A stretch of DNA of 64,000 bases from Algoriphagus sediminis (lineage in GTDB: Bacteria > Bacteroidota > Bacteroidia > Cytophagales > Cyclobacteriaceae): NCBI RefSeq assembly GCF_030403435.1, contig NZ_JAUEPH010000001.1:496001-560000 (forward strand), read 5' to 3'. This document shows positions 34,857 to 43,827 of the stretch, one piece after another; position 1 is the first letter of the stretch, and each line of letters opens with the position of its first letter. Under the pieces are notes generated by a model. It ran no database searches. It worked only from the letters and a program-made list of their open reading frames with translations, and was not told where the DNA came from. Position numbers and translations under genes: made by a program.

Positions 34857-37800
34857 TCAAAAGGTGATGTTTGCACCAAAAGTGATCGTGCGAGGAACCG
34901 GATATGGAGCCAAATCTATACCTGGACTCAAGTTACCTCCATCTCCCTGTCCGTTGTTTTGCATACTTACTTCAGGGTTAGATCCTCCCCAGTAACTGGT
35001 GAACACGAAAACATTCTGAGCAGAGGCATAGATTCGAGCAGATTGGATTACTTTGGGCAGGTTACTAAAAGTATAGCCCATGGTAATATTTCGAATGGTA
35101 AAGAAGGATGCATCCCATACAAAATTGCTATTTGGCCAGTCTCTTTCTACACCCGTCACCACTCCTCCGCCTACGGTGGTTCCAAATATTCCTTCACCTG
35201 GATCAGAGGGTGATCTGAAACGATCAGTAGCTCTTCTAACCATATTGAATACTCCATCAAGATTTGCTGTGGAGAATAGATGTCTCATATACAGCTCATT
35301 TCCATGGGAACCTGATCCAACTATACTGAAGTCCCAATTCTTCCAATTTAAATTATTGGTAATTCCATAGACGAAATCCGGAAAAGGGTTACCGATAATC
35401 GTCCTATCATCATTATCACCTCCAAAGGTAATCACTCCATCTCCATTAATGTCCTCAAGTTTAATACTACCTACGGTGGACCTACCAGGAATACTTGGTG
35501 AGTTTGCCAAGTCTTCTTCATTCAAATAATTACCCAGTTTCCGAAGTCCATAGAATTGACCAAAAGGCTGACCCACCTGAGTAATATGGAATGATCCAAA
35601 GACCCGATCAATCCCATCCGCCAGAGAAATCACTTCGTTCCTGTTGAAAAATATGTTGGCGTTAATGGTCCATCTTAAAGCTCCTGTGGTTGGAATTGCA
35701 TTGATGGCAAATTCGTGCCCCCAAAATCTAATTTCTCCGATGTTATCATTAAAATTGGTGAAGCCTGACTCCTGCGGAATCTGCACCGCATAAAGTAAAT
35801 TGGTTGTATTCTTCACGAAATAGTCATAATTGAAGGTAATTCGGTCATCTAAAAACCCTAGGTCAAAACCAATATCAAACTGAGAAGTGGTTTCCCATCC
35901 CAAATTGGGATTATCCAGAGAAGTTATGGCTGCACCAGGAATCACATTATTACCAAAAGCCACATTTACGGTGTTGTTGACTAGGGCATATTGGGTGAAG
36001 TTTCCTATGTTATTATTACCAGTCACACCAAAACTTGCTCTTAGCTTTGCAAATGAGAAGGTTTTGTTATCCACCATAAAATCCTCATCCGATAATACCC
36101 ACCCAGCTGAGGCTGAAGGGAATACCCCCCATCGGTTATTTGAACCAAATCTGGATGATCCATCTCCTCTGACCGCTGCGGTGAAGAGATACTTACCTTT
36201 ATAATTGTATGTAAATCGAGAGAAAATGGATGTTAAAGCCCACTCTTGAATATCGTTTCTAGTACCACCTCGATTGATGTTAATCGCGCCTTGAATAGTC
36301 GGAAGTCTGTCATCCGCATAAGTATCAGCTTGGATTCTAGTAAAATCACTTCTAAACCGCTGATTTGCTAAACCTGCCAAAAACTCCAAATTATGATCAT
36401 TTATTGAAGTCCGGTAGGTGGCGGTATTTTCATTCAACCAAGACAAGTTATTTGCATTCTCTCGTATAGAAACGGCCACTGTTGGTATTGCTCGGTTAAT
36501 CGATGAGGTTGCAGTTGAAGGGTTGAAAGTGAAAAATCTAGAGGTATTAACCTCCACATTAAAGGTAGATTTCAAAGAAAGACCTTTTATCGGTTTCCAA
36601 TCCACATAGGTGTTTGCTAATACATTTAACCTAGTCGTTTCATTGACAATCTCTTCAGCGGAACGAACCCAATTAGGGTAAGCAAATATATTTCCTGTAT
36701 TTCCAGGGAAGCGGTTAAAAAAGGTAAGCTCCCCCTCTTCATCATAGATAGGCATAACCGGCCAGGTATGAAGGGCATTAAAAAGGATACCAACTCCTCG
36801 AGTACCGTCCGTTCTTGGAGTGTTATCATAAACGTAGTTTGGTGCCACGTTTACACCGATATCCACCTTATCTGACAACTTATACCTTGTATTCAAGCGA
36901 AGTGAAAACCGCTGAAAATCAGTATTCAGCACTACCCCAGTCTGATCAAAAACACCAGCTACAACGGAGGTATTTAAACGCTCTGTGTTTGAAGTAATGG
37001 TCAGATTATAGGAAGAAATAGGAGCCGTCTGTAGCAAAGCATCATACCAATCATTGGTTTGACCACGATATTGAGCAGGGTTCTGAAATTCTACAGGTAC
37101 AGCTTGACCCGCATCCTCAAAGTATTCTTTCTTAAACTGGGCAAATTCCTCAGCATTCATCATTTCCAGACGACCTTCCATGGGAACTTTTTGGAAGCCT
37201 GTAAAAACATTAAGATTAACACTGGTCTGACCTGCTTTACCTTTCTTCGTCGTGATCAAAACAACCCCATTGGCGGCACGAGAACCATATAGTGAAGTAG
37301 AAGCAGCATCCTTTAAAACCGTGATTTCTTCGATTTCATCCGGATTTATAGCATTGATATCTCCGGTAATGGGAAAGCCATCCACAACATAAAGAGGATC
37401 GCTACCCCCTGACACTGACAGCTGGCCTCGAATTCTTACCTGCATTCCTCTTCCTGGTTGACCAGTGGTCTGATTAATCTGAACTCCGGCGAGTCTACCT
37501 TGAAGTTTTTGGGCTACCGTAGACACTGGCATATCCTTGAGTTCCTCCGCTTCAACAGACTGAATAGCGCCTGTAACTTCCCTCTTGATTTGACTACCAT
37601 ATCCAACTACTACTACTTCGGATAAATCTGATACAGAAAGGGAAAGGCTGATATTCAGGTTAGTTACACCAGGATTTATAGGAATTTCCTGAGTAGTAAA
37701 CCCTACGAAGCTAATTACTAGTATCTCTCCAGGAGAAGCCTCTATACTAAAAGCTCCATCAATATCAGTAACAGTTCCGTCCTGAGTACCTTTTATCAAT

Positions 37801-37955
37801 ACAAGTACCCCTGGTATGGGCTCATTATCTTCTTCGGCGACTACAACTCCGCTAATTGTTTGAGATTGCCCAAATGTCTGTAGACTGATCGTGGCAAACA
37901 TTATCGAAAAGCCAAAAAGTAGGATTTTCAATCTAGATAGATAGTGGTTTTTCAT
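34857..37955 (-). CDS. SusC/RagA family TonB-dependent outer membrane transporter
   Basis: A 1032-residue TonB-dependent receptor: signal peptide, a carboxypeptidase-regulatory-like domain (SGVVVAEEDNEPIPGVLVLI, EILVISFVGFTTQEIPI), the TonB box region (LSEVVVVGYGSQIKREVTGA), the plug (SGGSDPLYVVDGFPI, EEITVLKDAASTSLYGSRAA) and a 22-strand barrel ending in GANITF. It imports oligosaccharides with its SusD partner. First gene of the pair. The 289 bases upstream are AT-rich and hold a 17-base palindrome, a likely regulatory site. No sigma or anti-sigma genes are adjacent, so control is probably by a one-component regulator. Confidence 0.97.
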   Translation of the reverse strand: MKNHYLSRLKILLFGFSIMFATISLQTFGQSQTISGVVVAEEDNEPIPGVLVLIKGTQDGTVTDIDGAFSIEASPGEILVISFVGFTTQEIPINPGVTNLNISLSLSVSDLSEVVVVGYGSQIKREVTGAIQSVEAEELKDMPVSTVAQKLQGRLAGVQINQTTGQPGRGMQVRIRGQLSVSGGSDPLYVVDGFPITGDINAINPDEIEEITVLKDAASTSLYGSRAANGVVLITTKKGKAGQTSVNLNVFTGFQKVPMEGRLEMMNAEEFAQFKKEYFEDAGQAVPVEFQNPAQYRGQTNDWYDALLQTAPISSYNLTITSNTERLNTSVVAGVFDQTGVVLNTDFQRFSLRLNTRYKLSDKVDIGVNVAPNYVYDNTPRTDGTRGVGILFNALHTWPVMPIYDEEGELTFFNRFPGNTGNIFAYPNWVRSAEEIVNETTRLNVLANTYVDWKPIKGLSLKSTFNVEVNTSRFFTFNPSTATSSINRAIPTVAVSIRENANNLSWLNENTATYRTSINDHNLEFLAGLANQRFRSDFTRIQADTYADDRLPTIQGAININRGGTRNDIQEWALTSIFSRFTYNYKGKYLFTAAVRGDGSSRFGSNNRWGVFPSASAGWVLSDEDFMVDNKTFSFAKLRASFGVTGNNNIGNFTQYALVNNTVNVAFGNNVIPGAAITSLDNPNLGWETTSQFDIGFDLGFLDDRITFNYDYFVKNTTNLLYAVQIPQESGFTNFNDNIGEIRFWGHEFAINAIPTTGALRWTINANIFFNRNEVISLADGIDRVFGSFHITQVGQPFGQFYGLRKLGNYLNEEDLANSPSIPGRSTVGSIKLEDINGDGVITFGGDNDDRTIIGNPFPDFVYGITNNLNWKNWDFSIVGSGSHGNELYMRHLFSTANLDGVFNMVRRATDRFRSPSDPGEGIFGTTVGGGVVTGVERDWPNSNFVWDASFFTIRNITMGYTFSNLPKVIQSARIYASAQNVFVFTSYWGGSNPEVSMQNNGQGDGGNLSPGIDLAPYPVPRTITFGANITF

Positions 37956-38079
37956 ATGATTTTGGGTTATTGGTTAACTAAAACTCTTTTAAGTTTTTAA
38001 AGTCTATGAACAAAACCATCCTGTTGAATCCTGCCTCCACAAGCCAAATTTTAAAAATCTATACCAAATGCATGAAAAA

Positions 38080-38096
38080 ATTGTAAAATTTACAAT
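38080..38096. promoter_or_regulatory. Palindromic operator candidate upstream of susC
   Basis: ATTGTAAAATTTACAAT is a perfect 17-base palindrome around one central base, 125 bases upstream of susC and 149 upstream of the divergent FG-GAP gene. Its size fits a GntR- or LacI-type dimer site. The binding protein is unknown. Confidence 0.4.
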
Positions 38097-38244
38097 AAGC
38101 ATAAGATAATTTTAAAGAATACATTTTTTTTAGCTCATAAATTTTTTATTTATGTCAAATGACAAAGGATATTTTGTGAAATAATTTTTGAATTTCGAGC
38201 TCGACCTAGTTCTTTTATGATCAATAAATGTTACTTCCTTCCAA

Positions 38245-39354
38245 ATGAAGATTAACCTTTCTATCATATTTCTATTCGTCAGTACAGTTGGTTTCTCCCA
38301 ATCCCATAATTTGAAATTTGAGAAACAAATGATTGGTTTTGAGAGCTTTGAATCGGTCGGAATCTTTGATGTAAACCAAGATGGGTTCAATGATCTAGTT
38401 TCTGGCAGCTTCTGGTATGTGGGACCAGAGTTCACAAATCGAAAATCAATTGGTGAGGTGAAAAGGTATGGAGAATATTACGAGGATTTTGCCACCATTC
38501 CCATGGACGTGAATGGGGATAGCTATGAAGACTACATTACTGGCGGGTGGTTTGACGGTCAATTAATATGGAAGCAAAATCCAGGGAGTGATGGATTGTG
38601 GGATAGTTTTTTAATCGCTGAGATTGAAAATATTGAAACGATCCGTGCTTGGGATATCGACAAAGATGGTGTTCTGGAGATCGTTCCAAACAATCCTAAA
38701 AAACCACTAGTGTATTTTAAACTGGTTGGTCCAGGACAATTCAAGAAATTTGATGTGTACCCTACACAAGGACATGGCCTCGGATTTGGTGATATTAACG
38801 GTGATGGTAATGGAGATTTGATCAGCTCGAACGGATGGTACGAAGCTTCTTCAGAATTGATAAATAAAGAATGGGTTTTTCATCCTTTGGACGGATTTAA
38901 AGATCTCAGCATTCCCATCATAGTAACCGATCTAACTAAAGATGGAAAAAATGACCTAATCATAGGAAATGGCCATGACTACGGCTTATTTTGGATGGAA
39001 CAGGTTGATCGTAATGGACAAATAGGATTTGAAAGACATGAAATTGACCCATATCATTCTCAATACCACACCATGGAATGGGTTGATTTAGACGGGGATG
39101 GTCAAAATGAATTAATTACAGGTAAACGCTATCGAGCCCATAACGGCAGAGACCCGGGCGGGAAAGATGAAATTGGGCTTTATTATTTCAAATGGGACGG
39201 AAAAGCCTTCTATAAAAATGTGATAAGTTATGGCCCTTTGGGAAAAGGAAAAGGCGCTGGGATTTATTTTGAAATTAAGGATCTAAATCAAGATGGAAAG
39301 CTGGACATCGCCGTAGCTGGGAAAGATGGACTAGCCATATTTTGGCAAAGGTAG
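38245..39354 (+). CDS. Exported FG-GAP/VCBS repeat protein
   Basis: A 369-residue secreted protein (signal peptide MKINLSIIFLFVSTVGFSQS) built of repeated beta-propeller blades with calcium-type DxDxDG loops: FDVNQDGFNDL, MDVNGDSYEDY, WDIDKDGVLEI, GDINGDGNGDL, TDLTKDGKNDL, VDLDGDGQNEL and KDLNQDGKLDI. These are integrin-like FG-GAP/VCBS repeats, giving a seven-bladed propeller. Such proteins in glycan loci may bind carbohydrate or act as lyases, but no catalytic evidence is visible. It is divergent from susC and upstream of a sulfatase in the same direction. Confidence 0.85.
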   Translation: MKINLSIIFLFVSTVGFSQSHNLKFEKQMIGFESFESVGIFDVNQDGFNDLVSGSFWYVGPEFTNRKSIGEVKRYGEYYEDFATIPMDVNGDSYEDYITGGWFDGQLIWKQNPGSDGLWDSFLIAEIENIETIRAWDIDKDGVLEIVPNNPKKPLVYFKLVGPGQFKKFDVYPTQGHGLGFGDINGDGNGDLISSNGWYEASSELINKEWVFHPLDGFKDLSIPIIVTDLTKDGKNDLIIGNGHDYGLFWMEQVDRNGQIGFERHEIDPYHSQYHTMEWVDLDGDGQNELITGKRYRAHNGRDPGGKDEIGLYYFKWDGKAFYKNVISYGPLGKGKGAGIYFEIKDLNQDGKLDIAVAGKDGLAIFWQR

Positions 39355-39495
39355 CCTAAGACAAAGAAAGGGGGGGGTACTCCTTCAAAAAATTAACCAT
39401 ACAAATATCAACCTCACTAGGAATTGCATTTGGAGATGCTTTAAATGATTCCCATAGGTAGAAAAAAATCATTCAAATATTTCAAATTCCAACAA

Positions 39496-40890
39496 ATGGA
39501 TCATAAACTTTTCATAACGATTTTCCTGATTTCTATAATTTTTTCAAGCTGCTCCAAAGATCGGTTTGAGGAGGTGAGCAAACCCAATATTATCTTCATC
39601 ATTTCAGACGATCAGGATTACAGAGACTACGGTTTTATGGGTCACGAGACGGTCGAAACACCCCATATTGACCGGCTGGCCCAAGAGTCCTTGACTTTTA
39701 CCCGAGGATATGCCTCTGCCCCCTTATGTAGTCCTTCATTGGCTTCTATTATAACAGGTCTATATGCATTTCAGCATGGCATTACAGGTAATGATCCAGT
39801 TGTAAAATTCACGGGACCTCGCTATCCGAAACTGGAAGCAGGTGCTCATGATTTCCCTCGTGATAGCTACCCTGTGAGAAGAGATAGTGCCTTCCAAATT
39901 TTGGCCAAAAACTTTTACAAAAATAAACTGATCACTGAGACCCTTGCAGAGCAAGGTTATCGGTCTTTCCAATCAGGTAAATGGTGGGTAGGTTCTGCTG
40001 AAGACGCAGGTTTTGATTCAGGAATGACCCACGGTGATTATACTAGAGGAGGACGTCATGGGGATGAAGGATTGAAAATTGGAAGGGAGGGATTAGAACC
40101 TATCTATGACTTTATCGAAAGTACCTCGGAAGAAGAGGTTCCTTTTTTTGTATGGTATGCTCCTTTTCTTCCCCATACCCCACATACTCCTCCCAGAACG
40201 CTTGAGGAAAAATACCTGAAGCTCACCCCAGATTCGACTGTCGCAAAGTATTGGGCCATGATAGAATGGTTTGACCAGACAGTTGGTGACTTACAAAATT
40301 TCTTAAGAGAAAAGGGACTGGATGAAAATACTTTGATCGTTTACACCTGTGATAATGGTTGGATCCAAGATCCTTCATCAAACTCCTATGCTTCTAGATC
40401 TAAACGTTCACCTTTTGAGGGTGGTATTCGCACACCTATCATGTTTAAATATCCCAAAGGAATTTCTCCAAAAAGGGATGATAAACACGTAATTAGTAAT
40501 GTGGATATCGTTCCTACTATTCATAGTATTTTAGGAATTGATCACGGAGAACTACCTGGAATCAACGTTCTAGATGAACAACAAGTCCAAAACAGAACTA
40601 CTGTTTTTGCAGAAGCCTATGATCATGATATCGAAAATATTCAAAACCCGACTGAAACTCTACTTTATCAGATTGCAATTGAAAATGAATGGAAATTACT
40701 GATTCCGAACTTAAAAATGATCGAAAAAGCAGACAAAACTAAAGAAGAACAAAAGGCAGGTTATTACTCCAATGAAATCCAGTTGTACAACTTAAATAAA
40801 GATCCATTGGAAAAAAATAATGTATCAGAACAGCATCCAGAGCAAGTTAAACGTCTAAGAAAAAAAATATCTTCTTGGTATCAGAATTAA
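39496..40890 (+). CDS. Sulfatase-family lipoprotein with altered active-site motif (CSPSL)
   Basis: A 464-residue alkaline-phosphatase-fold sulfatase (PNIIFIISDDQDYRDYG metal loop, QSGKWWVG, FVWYAPFLPHTPHTPP, VYTCDNGWIQDP). The leader ends in a lipobox-like IIFSSC. The formylglycine Cys is present at residue 78, but the C-x-P-S-R signature reads CSPSLASIITG: the Arg is Leu. I use the ATG at 39496 rather than 39445 because it precedes the signal sequence directly. It may still be matured, or it may be an inactive or altered-specificity member. It follows the FG-GAP gene and precedes rhaE-rhaW. Confidence 0.87.
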   Translation: MDHKLFITIFLISIIFSSCSKDRFEEVSKPNIIFIISDDQDYRDYGFMGHETVETPHIDRLAQESLTFTRGYASAPLCSPSLASIITGLYAFQHGITGNDPVVKFTGPRYPKLEAGAHDFPRDSYPVRRDSAFQILAKNFYKNKLITETLAEQGYRSFQSGKWWVGSAEDAGFDSGMTHGDYTRGGRHGDEGLKIGREGLEPIYDFIESTSEEEVPFFVWYAPFLPHTPHTPPRTLEEKYLKLTPDSTVAKYWAMIEWFDQTVGDLQNFLREKGLDENTLIVYTCDNGWIQDPSSNSYASRSKRSPFEGGIRTPIMFKYPKGISPKRDDKHVISNVDIVPTIHSILGIDHGELPGINVLDEQQVQNRTTVFAEAYDHDIENIQNPTETLLYQIAIENEWKLLIPNLKMIEKADKTKEEQKAGYYSNEIQLYNLNKDPLEKNNVSEQHPEQVKRLRKKISSWYQN

Positions 40891-41003
40891 GAATACAGGA
40901 TAAGAGCTTCATTTCAATATTACCATATCAATTGGTACCTGAGAGTAAAAAATTAGGATTCATCACACCTTAAATATTCTCAAATTAAATTTGATCTTGT
41001 TTT

Positions 41004-41014
41004 CGGTATTACCG
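41004..41014. promoter_or_regulatory. Palindromic site upstream of rhaE-rhaW
   Basis: CGGTATTACCG, an 11-base palindrome around one base, lies 157 bases before the gene start. Possible operator. Confidence 0.3.
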
Positions 41015-41036
41015 CTTTAAACCTTTAAAAAACATC

Positions 41037-41061
41037 AATCTTGATTAGATCAGTCAAGATT
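41037..41061. promoter_or_regulatory. Inverted-repeat operator candidate upstream of rhaE-rhaW
   Basis: AATCTTGA and TCAAGATT are perfect 8-bp arms separated by nine bases, 110 bases upstream of the ATG. No T-run follows, so it is a protein-binding candidate and not a terminator. Confidence 0.4.
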
Positions 41062-41170
41062 AGGAATTAAATTAAAATAATACACGAATAGTTTTAAGCA
41101 CGTAAAGCAGTACGCTACAGGATGGAAACTTGTGTCTATCTTATTAAAATTGAATCAAACCAAAGTATCT

Positions 41171-43282
41171 ATGGAATCATTAGCAGAGAAAAAGTATCAA
41201 CATGTAGATTTTTTATGGGATGAAAGAAAAGCCCTTGAATTGCAGGGTGATGAAGTCGCCTTATTATTATATCGCTCGAACATATTAGGTGCAGATCTCA
41301 GAATAACCAACTATGGCGGTGGAAACACCAGCTGCAAAACCATTGAAAAAGACCCTTTAACCGGCGAAGAAGTAGAAATTATGTGGGTTAAGGGTTCTGG
41401 AGGTGATATAGGAACTCTTAAGAGAAATGGACTAGCAGGTCTTTATGTAGATAAGCTTAGAGCCCTTAAAAATGTATATCGAGGACTGGAGCATGAAGAC
41501 GAAATGGTGGGTCTTTTTAACCATTGCATTTATGATTTAGACTCTAAAGCACCATCTATTGATACGCCCCTTCACGCGCTTTTACCTTATAAGCATATAG
41601 ACCACCTTCACCCAGATGCTGCTATTGCAATTGCTGCATCCAAAGAGGGTGAAGCAATCATGAAAGAAATTTATGGAGATGACTTTGTTTGGATCCCTTG
41701 GCAAAGACCTGGATTCGATTTATCTCTTAAGTTAGAAGCAGCCATCAAGGAAAATCCCAATTTAAAAGGTCTTTATTTAGGAGGTCACGGGCTTTTCACT
41801 TGGGGCGACACGGCTTTTGAGTGTTATATAAATTCACTTGACGCCATAGAAAAAGCTAGTGCTTACCTACAAGCTAACTTTGGAAAGAAACGTCCAGTTT
41901 TTGGGGGACAGAAAATAGAATCTCTTGAGCCAGCAAAAAGAAAAGATCAGGCAGCGATGATTGCTCCTGTTCTTCGAGGCTTGGCTTCAAGTTATGCCCG
42001 AATGGTTGGGCACTTCACAGACGATAAAAGAGTTCTTGAATTTGCGAATAGTCATGATCTTGAAAAATTAGCTCCACTAGGAACCAGTTGTCCAGATCAC
42101 TTCCTGAGAACCAAAATTCGTCCGTTGGTATTGGATATTCCTGCAGACCTTGATTTATCCGATAAAGCTGCCATAAAAGATCAGCTTGAACCGGCTTTCG
42201 AAGAGTATAGAAAAATGTATGAGGATTATTATGAAACGCATAAGCGTGCGAATAGTCCTGCCATGCGGGATCCAAACCCTGTAGTAATTATTTGGCCAGG
42301 CGTGGGAATGTTCACATTTGCTAAGAATAAGCAGACAGCCCGTGTAGCAAGTGAATTTTATATCAATGCAATCAATGTAATGAAAGGTGCTGAAGCTGTT
42401 TCAGAATATGTAGCACTTCCACTACAGGAGGCATTTGATATTGAGTATTGGTTGCTGGAAGAAGCAAAGCTACAGCGCATGCCGAAGGAAAAGCCATTGT
42501 CTAGAAAAGTGGCCCTTATCACAGGAAGCGCAGGCGGAATTGGTAAAGCAATTGCTGATCGATTCGTAGCAGAAGGCGCTTGTGTAGTGATTTCCGATAT
42601 TGATGGAGATCGTGTGCAGGAAGCAAATAAAACCTTCGCAAGAGATACTTCTACCGCAGTAACCTTGGATGTAACAAACCAGGAAAGTATTTCCCAGGCA
42701 TATAAAGCAGCATGTCTAGAATTTGGCGGAGTGGATATAATTGTAAACTCAGCCGGGTTGGCAATCTCAAAACCCATCCTGGATACCACAGAGAAAGATT
42801 ATGATTTGCTGATGGACGTTCTGGTAAAAGGTCAGTTTGAAGTTAGTAAAGCTGCGGTTGAGATTTTAAGAGTACAGGGATTAGGAGGTGATATTATTAA
42901 TATCGCCAGCAAAAACGGATTAGTTTCCGGACCAAACAATGTGGTTTATGGTACTGCAAAATCTGCCCAGCAGCATATGAGCCGACTTCTAGCTGCAGAA
43001 TTGGGTGCAGATAAAATCAGAGTAAATGTGGTTAATCCTGATGCCGTAATCGAAGGAAGCAAAATCTGGGAGGGCAAATGGGCTCAAGGAAGAGCTAAAG
43101 CTTATGGAATCACAGTGGAAGAGCTTCCTGCGCATTACGCCAAGCGTACTCTTTTAAATGAAATCATCGGCACAAAAGACATAGCTAGTGCCGTGTTTGC
43201 CTTTGTTGGAGGAGATATGTCAAAAAGTACTGGAAATATCATCAATGTAGACGGCGGTGTTGCCGCTGCATTTGTCAGGTAA
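41171..43282 (+). CDS. rhaEW: Bifunctional rhamnulose-1-phosphate aldolase / L-lactaldehyde dehydrogenase
   Basis: A 703-residue fusion. Residues 1 to about 430 are a class II aldolase domain (ITNYGGGNTSCK, VKGSGGDIGTL, DTPLHALLPYKHIDHLHPD with zinc-binding His, GLYLGGHGLFTWGD); residues about 440-703 are a short-chain dehydrogenase (ALITGSAGGIGKAIADRF cofactor loop, INIASKNGL serine and YGTAK for the catalytic Tyr and Lys). The combination is the RhaE-RhaW enzyme, splitting rhamnulose-1-phosphate to DHAP and L-lactaldehyde and oxidising the aldehyde to L-lactate. The ATG at 41171 is preferred over an in-frame GTG at 41132. It lies 19 kb from rhaI and rhaB, with an own terminator. Confidence 0.94.
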   Translation: MESLAEKKYQHVDFLWDERKALELQGDEVALLLYRSNILGADLRITNYGGGNTSCKTIEKDPLTGEEVEIMWVKGSGGDIGTLKRNGLAGLYVDKLRALKNVYRGLEHEDEMVGLFNHCIYDLDSKAPSIDTPLHALLPYKHIDHLHPDAAIAIAASKEGEAIMKEIYGDDFVWIPWQRPGFDLSLKLEAAIKENPNLKGLYLGGHGLFTWGDTAFECYINSLDAIEKASAYLQANFGKKRPVFGGQKIESLEPAKRKDQAAMIAPVLRGLASSYARMVGHFTDDKRVLEFANSHDLEKLAPLGTSCPDHFLRTKIRPLVLDIPADLDLSDKAAIKDQLEPAFEEYRKMYEDYYETHKRANSPAMRDPNPVVIIWPGVGMFTFAKNKQTARVASEFYINAINVMKGAEAVSEYVALPLQEAFDIEYWLLEEAKLQRMPKEKPLSRKVALITGSAGGIGKAIADRFVAEGACVVISDIDGDRVQEANKTFARDTSTAVTLDVTNQESISQAYKAACLEFGGVDIIVNSAGLAISKPILDTTEKDYDLLMDVLVKGQFEVSKAAVEILRVQGLGGDIINIASKNGLVSGPNNVVYGTAKSAQQHMSRLLAAELGADKIRVNVVNPDAVIEGSKIWEGKWAQGRAKAYGITVEELPAHYAKRTLLNEIIGTKDIASAVFAFVGGDMSKSTGNIINVDGGVAAAFVR

Positions 43283-43317
43283 TAAGTTTTTCATAGATAG
43301 ATAGATTGAGTACAGGG

Positions 43318-43345
43318 GCCCACATTAGTGGGCTTTTGTCTTTTT
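43318..43345 (+). terminator. Intrinsic terminator after rhaE-rhaW
   Basis: GCCCAC / GTGGGC stem with ATTA loop followed by TTTTGTCTTTTT, 35 bases past the stop. Confidence 0.88.
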
Positions 43346-43375
43346 AGAGTTTTCTATTTCTCAATGGGTAGGATC

Positions 43376-43414
43376 AAAAAAACGGGAAATGCTTTATTCA
43401 AGCACCTCCCGTTT
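43376..43414 (-). terminator. Intrinsic terminator ending the candidate ncRNA
   Basis: Stem AAACGGGA / TCCCGTTT with inner TGCTT / AAGCA pairing, followed on the minus strand by seven T. It would also end transcripts from the SMP-30 gene at 43828. Confidence 0.85.
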
Positions 43415-43612
43415 AACCGAATCGAGGCCGTAACCTCCAGACGGTATCAAATCCTTCCCAAAAGACTTCCTGCCAGTTACCCAACAGTCTAATCTTAGGC
43501 TTCAAATCGCTCCGCATTACTTTCGCCCTGCAGCCCGTAGTAAAAAGCTTTTGAGGTTTCCCTTTGCAGACACTCAGCCGAAGCCTCCAGCCCTTTCACT
43601 CATTACTCCACA
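43376..43612 (-). ncRNA. Candidate structured noncoding RNA of unknown family
   Basis: The minus strand of this otherwise gene-free stretch folds into local helices with stable tetraloops: CUGUUGG-GUAA-CUGGCAG (43470-43487, with G-U pairs that form only on this strand), GAGGU-UACG-GCCUC (43424-43437), GGC-UUCG-GCU (43576-43585), and GCUGCA / UGC-GG-AGC (43509-43534) around a C-GAAA-G loop. It ends in a terminator with stem AAACGGGA / TCCCGTTT and an inner TGCTT / AAGCA extension, followed by seven T. The region is richer in G+C than its flanks by eye, and no ORF is credible. It does not match RNase P, tmRNA, 6S, SRP or cobalamin riboswitch cores that I know. The 5' end is uncertain. Confidence 0.55.
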
Positions 43613-43827
43613 TTTCCACCTTAATCCGATTTCTATCTTCGATCTTTTATCGTTGACTTGATGATTCTAATGTCGGTTTATAGATCCTCTAAAACAACAA
43701 AATCAAACTTTACTTCTCCCCAATTTTCCCACCAAATAATATTCTAAATGAACACAGATATACACACAATTACTAAGTTAATCACAGGTTATGAACAAAT
43801 TATACCCATGACTGAGTCTTAATAACC

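Noticed and set aside
36815..36997. Several open frames antisense to susC and other long genes
   Set aside because: They follow from the codon bias of the real gene and have no start context or homology that I can see.
43376..43612. Cobalamin or TPP riboswitch, RNase P RNA or tmRNA on the minus strand
   Set aside because: The diagnostic cores (B12 box, TPP CUGAGA box in context, P4 of RNase P, tmRNA ends) are not present, and no gene follows within reach on that strand.
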